From positions 868,001-932,000 of the forward strand of contig JAIUCV010000103.1 of the NCBI GenBank assembly GCA_026724425.1: a DNA stretch of 64,000 bases, written 5' to 3'. The stretch is from Erythrophleum ivorense. Taxonomy: Eukaryota; Streptophyta; Magnoliopsida; Fabales; Fabaceae. The position numbers and the translations under genes were made by a program. Below the pieces are notes generated by a model. That model was not told where the DNA came from and searched no databases. It saw nothing but the letters and a program-made list of their open reading frames with translations. Below, one piece after another: positions 10,420 to 22,759 of the stretch. Numbering within the stretch: position 1 is the stretch's first letter; each line of letters opens with the position of its first letter.

Positions 10420-13400
10420 ATTGCTTCTTGCAGGACAGCTTTGGTACAACTCAACCGGATTCTAGAGTATCTCAGCATAGGCCTTCTCCTCTTCCTTCTC
10501 TACTGCTACAAAATTTGTTGCCTCCATTTCTTCCTCTCACTCATTAATATCTTCCCATAATTTCTTCTTCAACGTGATCTTCCTCTTTTGGCTCAGAAAG
10601 TTCAGCCATCGCCTCTAGCCTTGACATGCATTGGATGCCCTGTTCTATCATGGGGATGAGGAACAGCATCATGAAGTATAGAAGTCTTCAACCTTTGCCA
10701 CCATAGTAGACAATCAATTCTTCACTGTCAACATCCTTAAACAATGTTAGAATTCACTTTCCAAAATATAATATGAAGAATAAAATACCAAAGCATACAT
10801 ATAATTATAATTATGATAACCCTTTGAAAATTGATTTAGGGGGAAATTGCTGACTCATGTCTGCATATGATTTATTTCTTTTACCTACATAGTACAGTAA
10901 TTAAGTTTGGGTCCTTCCAGGAGTGTCTGGAGACAATTTATTTGCTTGAACAAGTCACTGAACCAAAGTCCTGATTCCTGTAGCATTCCATTCATCAAAC
11001 ACTAGTAATACTAAAATCAAACTTCCTAAGTGTACTAAAGCAACTACTCAAAAGAAACAAGGTAGCAGAGAGAACAAGTGTCACCCATGCTATCCCTCTG
11101 TCCCTATTCCACCTGGAAGTTTTAGTCAATTTGCAATAGCAAAGACCATGGGTAATATATAGTAAAAGCTTAAAAGCAACATAGACAAAGTACTTGTCAA
11201 AAATACACATAATATACTCCAAGAAACAACCTCTGACTTCATTCATTTTAGTGAGTTAAGCTGATCAACTGATCATATTACCTCTGAGAAGCAAAGATAT
11301 GTGCATGTTTGGTTCAGCTTTTCCTTTCCTCAAAATGTGGTTTTGGCCAAAGCAACAAATTGTAGCTTCTGCATTTTATGGGTTACAAACGTGATTTTCT
11401 CACCTTCCAACGCTAAATTAAACATGCACTATGTCTTTAAGGCAAAACCCCATTATAAGTGTTCTTCACTTGTTCAAATGGTGGGGAAAATGATCCTAAT
11501 GGAAGGGTTTTTCAATTCTTCCCTGACATTCCAGTAGCCCCACTGTCAAAAGGATCACTGAATTAATAAATTAATGAACAAAAAAAATTTCAATGGCACA
11601 TGCATCTTGTAGAAAATACAATAAAACTTTTCAATCAGGTCTAAAGGAAGAGCGAAGATCTTAAAATCACCTGAGAATCAGACTCTTCCAAATCAAAATG
11701 TTGCAATGATTTTTCCCTAGCAGCAGCTGAAAATGCAGCAAGAAGTTGTTGACTAACAGATGAGCCAATAGAAGATGGACCTGATTCCCAGAAAAGGTAT
11801 CAACCAATATGGTCCAAGAAGATTTTTGTGGGGTGGGAGGAGAGGTCAACTCCTTAATTTTAAAATGGCATAGTATCCAAATCAAAAGTAAATAAAATAA
11901 TATTGGCAAAATACACTTATATAAAATCAGACTCTAAAGATTCAGGCCATCTATATCGATTAAGAATATAGTAACAAAAATATAATATAAAAGATATATG
12001 ATGGGGTATTTAAGAAATTATTGTAACAAAAGCATCTAATTCATACAAGGAAAATTGAGCCATTTAGTGTGAAAAAGAAAAAGGGATACGCAATACTACG
12101 AACCAATAAAAATATGAGAACAGATCAAATATAACCTCAGTATCAGCATAAAACTAAGTGTGAGTACTTAAATTTAGCACATAATATGCAAGAGCAGTAG
12201 CTGCAAGAGTTAATGCAAAAGATCTTCCCATATTGCCATTTACCTCTTGCAATCTCCTGAGGCCATAACATCATTGGATTGAAGCAACGAGTAAGCATAA
12301 TGCAACAAGGTGTTTGGATTGCATCATCTTTGTTGTATCTTGAAAATGATGACCCCACACAAGTTCATAAAATTACATCAATATTATGCCATTCTTGTGC
12401 ATGTCAACAAATATGAAATCCGATAGAAGACACAGACAACATGCCTCTGACACAAATAATATCAGTTGCACTTTCTTGCAGTTTTCTCCTAAGGCAGCAG
12501 CAAGTGCCTCTTTTGGACAGACATATCCAAAAGACCTGAAGAATCCAGCATCCCAAAGAGGAGAAACCGATTTTGCTACATTTCTAGGCAAAGAGCTGAG
12601 TTGAACATATTCTACAGAAAGTACAAAAAAGAGAGAGATAGTACTTCATTCAATGACAGTATTCACAGTCACTAACTAAAACACATATATAAGCACAGTG
12701 GAAGTGATGATTAAATTTGAAAATCATAACATGAATGGGAAAACCCAATACACATGGTGCAATAAAAAATACCCAGGATGATGCATGTATCAAATCCAAC
12801 CAATGTAGATTATATCTCCCTAAAATGTTCCATCAGGATGAGGAACAAGAAACTGACAGCATTTGCATCAACAGGCACATTGAGATTTCTTCTTAAAACA
12901 ATCTCCAACCTTCCATGTGAATTCTTACAGGAATTTCCAAGGAAAGTAGCCAGTGTTTTCAGACTTGTACCTTTTGAGTCTCCCACTGTGTGGACAAGGT
13001 GTCTTATACCAACCACAGAAGCTACAACTGAACGTAGAGGCTTCACATCAGATAACCCATATTCACATTGATTAGCCTCCAAAGTGAGTCAACAGTTGCA
13101 TTTCAGAAATCTAATGCAGAACGTATCTTTAACTAGAAGACATCAAATAATCAGATGATTGGCATTACCATTAGTATTGGAGCCCCCACCCACCCCCCCC
13201 CCCCAAAAAAAACAAAAGAAGAAAATAGAAGAAAAACACCAAGATAGCAAGGTTTAAGGGGATAATAATCCAACCGAACAATATACAACCAGGTTGCAGC
13301 GTTGAAATCTCAAAGATCACTAACAGATTCTAGTTATATCTATAAAGAATGCTGTATGACAATCATGATGAATTTTAGTACTCACAGGTGAGGATGGCAA

Positions 13401-13570
13401 AAACTCTGACACAAGTTCTGTTAAAGTGAATTCCAGGAACTGAAGCAACAAGATGTCCTGTTCCACCTCCAAAATCACATTTTGTCAACTCAATGATCCA
13501 GTGAGCCTGACTGGGTACATCAATCAAGAGAGATGCTATACCACCAGCCAGCTGAGCAGCAAAATCACAA
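10420..13570 (-). pseudogene. Degenerate partial copy of the FHA-TDP gene (exons 4-12)
   Basis: This is a copy of 37911-41955. Remnants of parent exons are at about 13570-13384 (E4, lacking its 5' third), 13082-12813 (E5), 12614-12449 (E6), 12353-12249 (E7), 11978-11930 (E8), 11781-11671 (E9), 11540-11285 (E10), 10710-10620 (E11) and 10618-10425 (end of E12). It cannot code: E5 has a 1-base deletion, E11 a small deletion, the E6 donor is GC, the E7 acceptor AG is GG, the E8 donor is lost, E10 is split by a small transposon, and about 660 bp spanning intron 11 and most of E12 is gone. That deletion removes the GSHN part of the second HKD site. No FHA exons or start are present. Confidence 0.9.
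11301..11429. mobile_element. Tourist-like MITE, 129 bp
   Basis: This insertion is absent from the parental gene. Its ends form an imperfect inverted repeat (GTGCATGTTTGGTTCAGC and the complement of GCTAAATTAAACATGCAC). It is flanked by a 3-bp direct repeat TAT (11298-11300 and 11430-11432). A 3-bp target duplication and a GTTTGG-type end suit PIF/Harbinger-derived MITEs, although their usual target is TAA or TTA. It interrupts the exon-10 remnant of the FHA-TDP pseudogene. Confidence 0.75.
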
Positions 13571-13607
13571 GAAGCCAAAAAGAAAAGAAGCTGACCCAAG
13601 GCATCCT

Positions 13608-15293
13608 TTACCAATAATCTCGGCAAGAACATGATCCCTTCCTAAATTGATGGAAACGGTTTCGATCCCGAATAATGATATTTTTGTCAAAGATATTTGA
13701 AACATGCTTCATGAAATCATGGCAATCATGACATATTCTAAGATTTTTTATGACCCTTATGGTCTTTCTATGATGATGATTAAGAAGTACATAAGCCACT
13801 GCCAGTTTCTCACTATGATAACTCAGACTATGTTCCTTCTCTTCCTCTTGAATGTCATGTAGCACAGTGGATGTATTAGGGCTGTAACCTCCAACTTTTA
13901 AAGTATCTATAACTGAAACTAGTAATTTTCTAATCTCCTCCCATTGCGGTTGAGAACAATCCCCAGATACAAACTCATGAATCACTTGATCAAGGTTGAT
14001 CAAACTATGGCCGGGCTCCTTGATAATTCTATTCTCCCTCATTGAGTTCCTCATGCCAGCCTTCTCAGTCCATTTACCAACTCCACCATATGCATTTGAT
14101 AAAAGCACATAATCGCCATCATGATGTGGGTCTAGCTCATGGATTCGCTTTCTGGCCTTCTCAGCTAACTTAAGATGATTGTGATTAACACATGATCCCA
14201 GAAGGGTCCTCCAAATAACAGAATTTGGCTTGATTGGCATTTCCTCCACTAACTTAAAAGCTTCAAGGAGGAGGCCTGCACGGCCTAAAAGGTCAGCCAT
14301 GCAACCATAGTGCTCAAGCATTGGCTCAATGTGGTACTCATTCCTCATGCTTTCAAAAATCTTCCAGCCTTCCTCCACGAGACCACTATGACTACAAGCC
14401 ACTAAAGCACCAATAAATGCAACATTATCAGGCTTCAAATTATAGTTTTTCATATTATAAAATACGTTTAAAGCCTCTCTACCATGGCCATGCACAGCCA
14501 GTCCAGTGATGAATGTTGTCCACGTAATAACATTCTTAACAGGCATTTCATCAAACACTTTAATAGAACGATCAATGCACCCACATCTAGAATACATGTC
14601 AATAAGAGCAGTGCCCAATGAAACTGTTGGATGCAATCCGCTTCTGGTAATGAATACATGAACCCAAATACCCAATTCCAACGCACCTAAGATAGAAATC
14701 GCAGATATAACACTAAGCATGATAACCCCATCCGGTTTGGCATTCTCCTTGAGTTGCATTCGTTGAAAAAGGGCCAGAGATTCAAACACAAATTCATTCT
14801 TAACTAGGCAAGAAATCATAGAGGACCAAGAAACCAAGTCCTTCTGAGGCATTCCGTCAAACAGCTTGAGTGCCATGTCTACATACCCACAACATCCATA
14901 AAAATTGATCAAAGCATTCTGGACGTAAATGTCAGAATCTAAACCCAGCTTCACAATAAGAGAGGACAGCTCCAAACCCCTTTTTAATGAAGAAAAGGCC
15001 TTGAGGACAAATGGAAAAGTGAAGTTGTCGGGTCGAACACCAGCTCGATGCATTCTAGTGAAAAGGAAGCAGGTTTGGTAGGGAGACCATTGAGTAAGGA
15101 CTCTGAGAACAGAGTTGTATGCGAATGTGTCAAATATGGGAAAGCGAAGCAAGAGAGATTGAGCATAATATGCTGCGTCACTCTGAGTATTGGCTGAAGC
15201 AACACAACACCGAAGCAGGTTACGAAGAGAGGAGGGATTTTCATGTTGACCGACTTTAATCAGCCAAGCATGTAGGTTGTACATATTATTCAT
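13608..15293 (-). CDS. DYW-class pentatricopeptide repeat protein (organelle RNA editing)
   Basis: An intronless 561-residue protein of the PLS class, which binds organelle RNA and directs C-to-U editing. PPR motifs fill about residues 55-400 (repeats of the type ALINFYGCCGYVDMALKLFDGMPQKDLVSW), followed by E and E+ motifs and a full DYW deaminase domain. The catalytic HSE is at 493-495, the zinc ligands CHDCH at 521-525, and the protein ends CSCRDYW. The 13 or so residues at the N-terminus (MNNMYNLHAWLIK) look like the start of the first repeat, so any transit peptide is short or the true start is elsewhere; no longer ATG is in frame just upstream. Only 37 bp separate its stop from the FHA-TDP pseudogene, so its 3' UTR must lie in that sequence. 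The editing target is unknown. Confidence 0.92.
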   Translation of the reverse strand: MNNMYNLHAWLIKVGQHENPSSLRNLLRCCVASANTQSDAAYYAQSLLLRFPIFDTFAYNSVLRVLTQWSPYQTCFLFTRMHRAGVRPDNFTFPFVLKAFSSLKRGLELSSLIVKLGLDSDIYVQNALINFYGCCGYVDMALKLFDGMPQKDLVSWSSMISCLVKNEFVFESLALFQRMQLKENAKPDGVIMLSVISAISILGALELGIWVHVFITRSGLHPTVSLGTALIDMYSRCGCIDRSIKVFDEMPVKNVITWTTFITGLAVHGHGREALNVFYNMKNYNLKPDNVAFIGALVACSHSGLVEEGWKIFESMRNEYHIEPMLEHYGCMADLLGRAGLLLEAFKLVEEMPIKPNSVIWRTLLGSCVNHNHLKLAEKARKRIHELDPHHDGDYVLLSNAYGGVGKWTEKAGMRNSMRENRIIKEPGHSLINLDQVIHEFVSGDCSQPQWEEIRKLLVSVIDTLKVGGYSPNTSTVLHDIQEEEKEHSLSYHSEKLAVAYVLLNHHHRKTIRVIKNLRICHDCHDFMKHVSNIFDKNIIIRDRNRFHQFRKGSCSCRDYW

Positions 15294-18200
15294 AGCTTTT
15301 CAACTCTTTTTGCAATGTTTTCTCATGGAAAACACGGACAGCGCCTTTCTTTGCTCTTCTACTGTGCCCGTCTGCCGAGGGTCTTCAAGCGCAGCACTTC
15401 CCCGCTAAATAAACAAGGCTTCCACTTAAAAATAAGTTACGCTCACGAGTCCACAAAATTGTCAGCAATAAAATTAAAAAGAAAATAACTAATTGAGGAG
15501 GATTATATATACTATATTTGGTATAATATCCAAAGAAATAAAAATATCTTTATATTAGCATATTCGATTACATAAAAATATTAAAAAATAAGGCTATCAA
15601 AATATCTTTAAAAAATAAAATAATTTTACAAACAAATTTATTTTTTTATGACTTTCATCATATGGAGAATCAAAAATCTACGCCATTGATGGCGTTTTGT
15701 CCTCTTCCTGCGCCTTCAGTTAGACATTAATTTTTATAGGATCTACAGAGAACTTAAACTTCGCACCTTGGGCATTGGAAAGTAAGGTGCCAATCTACAT
15801 GGGAGCGCAGAGTTCTGAATCCCTGCCACAATCTCAACTTCAGTTGTATCCTCAACGCTATTCATCTTGACCTTGACAACACGTGTGACCTCCACAACCT
15901 TTTCTGTTGGCGTCGGGATTCTCTGCTCCGGTTTGACTGGAGTATGGACCATTCAAATTAAAATTTAAATAATTTAAATTTTATTTTTAAATTTTTTAAA
16001 TTTTTTTAATTTAAAAAAAATAATAAATAACTAAAATATTTTAACTATTAATTTATAAAAAATAATATTTAATATTAAAAAAATTAAAATAAAATTTAAA
16101 CCGTCCAAAATTAATCTGAACGGTCCAAATGTTCCTGCAAAATAAGAGCACCTGCTCCTATTTTGTAGGAGCAGAGAATCTGGATGCCCTCTATTGCTCT
16201 TCATATGAAAAGTTTTGCCAAGGAAAAATGAGGAAGGAAATATAAGTTAGACAAAATTAGGAGGGTGATGAAATTGCAAGATCTTTTTATTCTTTTTTGT
16301 AAATATACCTTACAATCTTAAAAGGAGCGCAGAAATTTTAGGTGTTTTTTTTATTTTCATTTTTCTTCTTGTTTCTCAGTTTAAATGCAAAGATATAACT
16401 ACTTTGCTATCCGAAAAGCAACTAAGAAATGAGAATCACTTGTCTTTTTGCACTTATCTTCTTTTCTTCTTTCCTTTTGTGATTTTTTATCAGGAAACAA
16501 ACAGAAAATTGACACATCAAGTTTTGAAATTGGAATAATGAGATAAAGGGTAAAGTGGAGAAACCAAGTTTTAGCTTTTTGAATTCAACTCCAATGGCGC
16601 GAACCGACGAAGGAATGCAAAGGCTTTCAATTACCTGACTTAGGAACGTGATGTTGCTAACCAAAGGCATTTTATAACTGCAATAACATTCTCCTCGAAT
16701 TAATATTCAATTAGAATTAATTTAATTAATTAAATTTGAACCTATTAAATTAATAACATCAGACCATAATATGAGAATTTAGCCATTTTATAGCTTTTGG
16801 GAAGAAAACAAAATTTTTTGAAATCGTTAAGAATTTATTTAAAATTAAAAATAATGTATTAAATAATAATAAATTAAAAATTAAATTCTTAAAGAATAAA
16901 ATTTTAAGATATTTCTAAGTCAATTAAAGTCTTAAAAATATAAAAAAAAATATTTAACTGAAATTTGAGAGTTAAAATATAATTCGCAAAAGTTTAGAGT
17001 TTGAAAATATAATTTTAGCTATGACCAAAATATAATTTTAGTTGAGCCAAATTATAATTTTTTTTAAGACCCAAAACTTCATCTTCTTCATGTAAAAGTA
17101 GCTAAGACATGAAAATAAGTATGTGTTAAACACTTTAAAATACATCATTCAATAATTAGTAATTATTTTATACTTTGTATCAAATTAATAAAATCAAACT
17201 TGATCTACTAATGAAGTTAATAACCTCTAGCTTTTTCTAAAGACTAAATGAGAAGGGAGTTTAAGATAAACACCGCCTTTCATTTCCTTTATATAACTAT
17301 TGTTCCCTTTCTTTTAAAAACAACACCCACCCTTTAAACACCTTAAAACTTGGTTGCTTGCAATCCGAAGGAGATAAAAGGTGAGAGAGTGCAACAAAGT
17401 AAAGAAAAGCACGAGGAAGAGGAGAATGAGGCCGTGAAATTTAAAAGGAAAAAGAGAACTTTTGACCAAATCATCTAATATGACACCCTCCCTTTATCTT
17501 ACTAAGAGTTACCATTCTTTCTTCCTATCTTTTAATTCTTTCATTTTCTCCCTTTTCTTCATGTGAGGTAGAAGGAAGGATGAAGTTGAGAAAAAGACTT
17601 GTATAATTTTAAGGGTTTAGAATTGTTTTAGATTATTGTTGTTTACGCTTGTTAAGTGATTGATGTGCTGTTAATGAAAGCTTGTGGGTTGTGAAGTCAC
17701 CTCATTGAAAATCATGTGAACATGTTAGGGAAGGGCTAAGTTTAGGGAGAGTTTCATGGAATGAAAAACTATTGCATTAGGCTTTCATTAATATATTTTA
17801 AGTGTTTACATATTAATTGAACTATTTGGATGAGTTTGATTGAAGAAACCTATGAAAAATATGATGAACATTTTTTTTTTAAACAGAGAAGCCATGACTA
17901 GTCGATCAATCCGAAAGGAGCAGTTGACTACTGTGCCTCTAACAGATAATTGATGAGTTTATAAGTGACTAGTCGACCGCTTTCTTCAATTAGTCGACCA
18001 ACCTTTATGTACTAGTAAACTATTCTCATGATCAGTCTATCAATCAATTGATGTCTACAAATTCACTACATTGTGATACCCTTGTTGATTGATAAATGAC
18101 TTTCAGTTGATTGGTAGGCATAAACCAATTGACTATTTATCTTAAGCAATTTACTTGCTCCCTTATCTTTTTATGTAATAGTTGGAATCTTATAATTAGG

Positions 18201-19614
18201 TGATTAATTGCTTATTCATATATTGTTGCTTTATAAATTCTTTTAGAACCTAAAAATATTAAGTACATTACTAAGTCATTTAGTCCTTAAGCAAAAAGTA
18301 TGTTGGACCCTGTGTATAGAAAATCGAACTCTTAATAATACCTATGCATGAAAGACCATGAAAACATATTGACCAAAATTTTAATTCATATGTGTGGATG
18401 ACTATAGCTTAGATTATTCCTATGCATTGATGACCATTGTAGAATACCTTAACATGGACCAATATTTAGACACTTGAAACATTGAAGATATTTAAAGGGC
18501 ATGTTAATAGGAAAAAAAGGGTTCTATCAGGATTTATTTAAACAAATTAATTATTATCTTAATCTGTTTGGCATGTTCTATATGTGATTATCGATATTGT
18601 TTATAGTTCTTTAGAATTTCATGTGCAAATGACTTTTACCTCATGACTTGATGTAACAAGCAATAATATGAAATTAGAAATACTTATTTGATGGTGTTAG
18701 TATGATATTAAGGGTTAGAATCTTTAACTTATATTTTACATGAAGGTTATGATGGTTGGAGTCCCTCATGGGTTAGAGTCTTAAAAAGAAGGTGATCTTA
18801 GATTGTTTGTATGTGGATCTACTCTAAGAGATGTCGTAGTATGCAATCATGATATGAATGGCTATTAATATATATTGTATTAACAATTTTTGAAATACGT
18901 AGGAATAAAGAATGTGGTTATTCAATTTTTAAAATGTTAAAAATCTAAATTTTACATCAAATAGCATGGGATACCCAATGTGACTCTTTTGAATTTAAAA
19001 CCTAAAGTGATACCAAGTAGTATAAGATACTTGATATGGTACTTATGAAAATTTTTATTTCTTAACTAGTATTTTTAGATGTAATTAACTACAATTCCTT
19101 AAAGAAATTGCCCAATTCTTTGCCATTATGTTTACGAGCTATATGATTGATGCTAAATACTATTCCACATTTAATTTACTAAACAAGTTATTTAGATTCA
19201 AATATGTGCTAATAAATGTATATTTGTTATTATGATTTGATTTGTTTATCTCTTAGATAGACAAGGGGTAAAAATGAACAATATTTTTATGCAACGTGAC
19301 AACTAAACCATTACTTATTTTTAAAACTTCATTATGTTTTACTAAAAATTATTGAATTCTCACTTTTTTGGTAATATGTTTAGCTAATAAAGATGTCAAT
19401 GACTTATTACATAGTTAAAATTAAGTAGATTTACATAGACGTATTGGGAATAGGCATGGCGCACGTGATAGTGAATATAAAGTAAGTGACTATAATAGAA
19501 GACCCCTAGCCCATTCCCCATTCTTCTCCAGCCCTACTAATGACTTAGTTATGTAGGAGACAGATGCAAGGAGCTGAGTAGTGTAGGTTGACTTCATGAA
19601 CCATGTTGTTTGTA
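15294..19614. other. Gene-poor AT-rich DNA
   Basis: No gene is supported. The first 150 bases should hold the promoter of the PPR gene. A 69-codon ORF on the minus strand at 15743-15952 has no recognisable domain and is not called. Around 17890-18060 the motif TAGTCGAC/TAGTCGAT recurs at short spacing, but I cannot assign it to a known repeat. Confidence 0.5.
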
Positions 19615-19623
19615 TATAAATGT

Positions 19624-21171
19624 GGCTAAAATGCATATGACACTCAGAACTTCAGGACGTGTGCACAAACCCTTTTTTATTTTTAAAACTTGGCATTAAA
19701 TCCCTTGAACTTCTATATAGAAAACTTTACTTTGTTAGTGACTCTGTTAAATTACTAATGGGCAAGTGACATGAAATACCTATTGAAACCACGTGGTATC
19801 TACGTGGCACCTAACAAGGCAATTTACTAAATACCCAATATTTACATCTTAAATCAAAAGGGGCAAAAATGATAGTTTCAAACTATGAATTTTTAATAAA
19901 AAGACAATAAATAAATTCAACAATTGAGTTTTACATTTTTTTTAATGTCCATTCATTTTGATCTTAGAACATAATCCAATTTTTTTTTCTTCTTTAAAAC
20001 TCATTATTGAAGCTTCGTGTCCACCTTAGAACATAACCCAAACTTGATCGTGCCAAAGTTTGTAAGCTTCTTAATGGTGCCAGTTATTGTCAAAACTGAT
20101 AAATGTGGCTAAAATTGTCACCAGTGATAGTGGTGATAATAGTAAAGGAGAAATCCTAACAAGTCGAGAAGAAGGAAAACATATCCAATTGTGACTTTGA
20201 CTATGACTTATTTTTTGGAAGAGTTGAAATCACTAGCCATTGTCACCAAAGACAGGGACAATGGCAACAAAAGGGGAAGAATCACCATTTTTTGTGGGTT
20301 ATTTTTTTAGAGAAACCATGATTGGAGTAAAATAGTAAAGAACATATGAAACACATTAGATCTTTGACATTTTGCCCTTTTTACCATGGTAGAATTAGGT
20401 TTTAAAAAGAAGAAGGATGAAATGCGTAGTTACATTTGATTAATTTATATATTTGATACTTATAAGCTTGTAGATCCAAAAGAACAAAGCCCCAAAACTC
20501 TACTTTCAATGCTATGGATTTGCTAGAAGTAGGCACCTAAATATTAATGGCATAGGAACAAATTATATAAATTTTAGCAAAAGAAAAAAATGAAATAAAA
20601 TAAAACAATAGAAGAAAGGAGATTCCTTTATATGGAAATTCTATTGAGCAGAGAGGTTTCAACTTTAATACACAAAACATTTCACATTGAACATGTAGTT
20701 TTCAATCATTTCCTTGCATAATGATGTGCCAATGTACTGCCTAGCCTTTCTTTTTTGCCCTTCCAGGTGAGAAAAGGTGAAAATAGATGAAGGAGAATAT
20801 TTTGTTTTTTAACCCTTGTTGGAGTTTGAAGGATGAAGAAGGAAGGGAAATGGAGAAATAATTTTTTTTTTTACCTAAGAAGAAAGATGATTCAATCTTG
20901 CACTTTAGGTTTTTAGTTTGAAAATTTTCTTTTCACCTTTTATAATTTGAGCTATAAATACTAGATATTTAATAAAGTGTTACATCAAATGCTACGTGAC
21001 TTCAATAAGTATGATATGTCACTTCTCTATTAGTGATTTAATGAAATCACTAACAGAGAGGGTTCTCTATATAAAAATGGAAGTTTATGAGAGTTCAATG
21101 TCAAGTTTTAAAGGTAAAAGGAAATTTGCACACATGACTTAAAGTTCATGAGAATTATATACATTTTAGCC
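19624..21171. mobile_element. Non-autonomous Mutator-like DNA transposon with long terminal inverted repeats
   Basis: The ends GGCTAAAATG (19624) and CATTTTAGCC (21171) are inverted copies of each other. The inverted similarity continues for about 200 bases at each end: for example TTGTTAGTGAC on the left against the complement of a CACTAACAGAG block on the right, and matching CACGTGG/CACGTAG blocks. A perfect 9-bp direct repeat TATAAATGT flanks it (19615-19623 and 21172-21180), the target length typical of Mutator-like elements. The 1.1-kb interior has no transposase ORF, so the element depends on others. Confidence 0.85.
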
Positions 21172-21180
21172 TATAAATGT

Positions 21181-22713
21181 AAATATTAGCTCTATGATTT
21201 AACCTTTGGATTGTGCTATATAAACTTACTATGATAGTTAACCAACGTGACACTTTGATGAAAACATTATAAAATAAATGTGAAATAATAAGAAATGTGT
21301 GCAATCTTTTTACTTTATATTATGATGCTTATTAATTTTATTCCACTACGCATAACATTCAATTTTAATTTTATTTCTCTATGCTTAACATTCAATTTTG
21401 GTTAATATAAGTAAAGGAGTTATTCCTTGCCTTTTCTCCCATTAAACCAAATGGGTTGTTAGCTTTTTCTTATTTTATCGAAGGATGAGACAAAATGGAT
21501 TCTTTGTTATTTATTGTTCCCCTAAAAACAATTTGAATTGTCTAAATCTAATTACTCTAAATTTTAGATTTTTTTTTATTTTGAAGAAAACAAGATGCAA
21601 CAAAAAAACATATTTCAACTTTTATTTTCACCTTACGTTTTACTTCCCTCAAAATAAAAAGGTATCAAAATAAAAAAATAAGATTAAAAAAATAAAAAGA
21701 AAATATAAAATTTAGACCACCCCAATCATATATGAATGATATAGTTTACTCCATAAGGGACTTGAAATAGTAAAGAATCCAAATCACGAAAGATAAGGCC
21801 TATCATTGCTTTTAACCTTTTTTCTTTCTTTAGTTAAGGTGAAAGCTTTCAAATAGCTAAGTCATTCCTAAATTCTCAACAAGTAAACTATCTCGCTAAC
21901 TTAGCAACAAATGAAATATTACTTCAAGAGTACAAGAAAACCTAAGTCGACACAAGTCATTAGAACTCATTGGGTCTAGCATTTTTTCAATTGTAAATAA
22001 AAATTGTCGAGATTAGCATATTGCGATTTTTATTTATGTAATTTCTTGATTTATTTTTGTTGGTTAGATTGAGTAGATAGAGAGAACCTAAAATAGAAGA
22101 GAAATTAAAATCAATCTACAAAATCCAAAGAAATTATCACATGTTGATGCTAAAGACAAAAAGAAATCAAGGCTTTCTTCGACAAACTTCAACATATTAA
22201 CAAACGTAGTTGTAGGTTCAAATCCTCTATTGACTAACAATTTCATGATTAAATATTGATAATTAGTCAACTTATTAATATAAAAATCATAGCCTATTTG
22301 TGTGATTTTTGACGAAGCTATCACAGCGACTAATACTTAAATTTAGATGATAAGTTATTATTACAACTTCAAACTTTATATATTTTGTAAATGCAATTTG
22401 AAACATTTTTTTTTGTCAAGTAACAGCCTTTCTATTTAGGGGATACAATATATGGTGCTATATTTTTTATCATCTTAAAAAATTTACATCCAATAAAACA
22501 TTTATAACAAAAAAAATAATTTTTTTAACCAAACATAAGTAGACCAAGAAACCTAATATGGGTGTCAATTATAGTTGTAGAATTTCAACTTACATATCCA
22601 TCATGCATATCCATTACTACCAATATGAAGACTAAACTCCACCTTCAGCAAGGTGGACCTAGCCACTAGGAAAAAAAAAAACAAACAAAGGTAAATTTAA
22701 AGTTTTTAAATTT
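21181..22713. other. Gene-poor AT-rich DNA
   Basis: No gene, RNA gene or clear repeat is supported here. A 78-codon ORF on the minus strand at 22088-22324 shows no family features. Confidence 0.5.
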
Positions 22714-22742
22714 AGACAAGTGCGAAGCACGTGCTATACTAC
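22714..22742 (+). mobile_element. Possible Helitron 3' terminus
   Basis: The sequence GTGCGAAGCACGTGC can form a small hairpin (GTGC-GAA-GCAC) and is followed by a CTATACTAC tail. Plant Helitrons end in a short GC-rich hairpin followed about ten bases later by CTRR; here the final tetramer is CTAC, one base off. I found no matching 5' end (TCTATACTA type) nearby. Confidence 0.3.
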
Positions 22743-22759
22743 GCACCAAATCCGTTCGT

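Noticed and set aside
10338..10547. A 69-codon plus-strand ORF
   Set aside because: Its first part is the inverted PPR fragment and its second part is antisense to the FHA-TDP copy; not a gene.
15743..15952. A 69-codon minus-strand ORF rich in Val and Glu
   Set aside because: No recognisable family, no splice context, isolated in AT-rich DNA.
17880..18130. Recurring TAGTCGAC-like motifs considered as a tandem repeat or operator array
   Set aside because: Spacing is irregular and intervening sequence does not repeat; no family recognised.
22190..22225. GGTTCAAATCC, resembling a tRNA B box, at 22211
   Set aside because: No matching A box or cloverleaf stems could be drawn around it.
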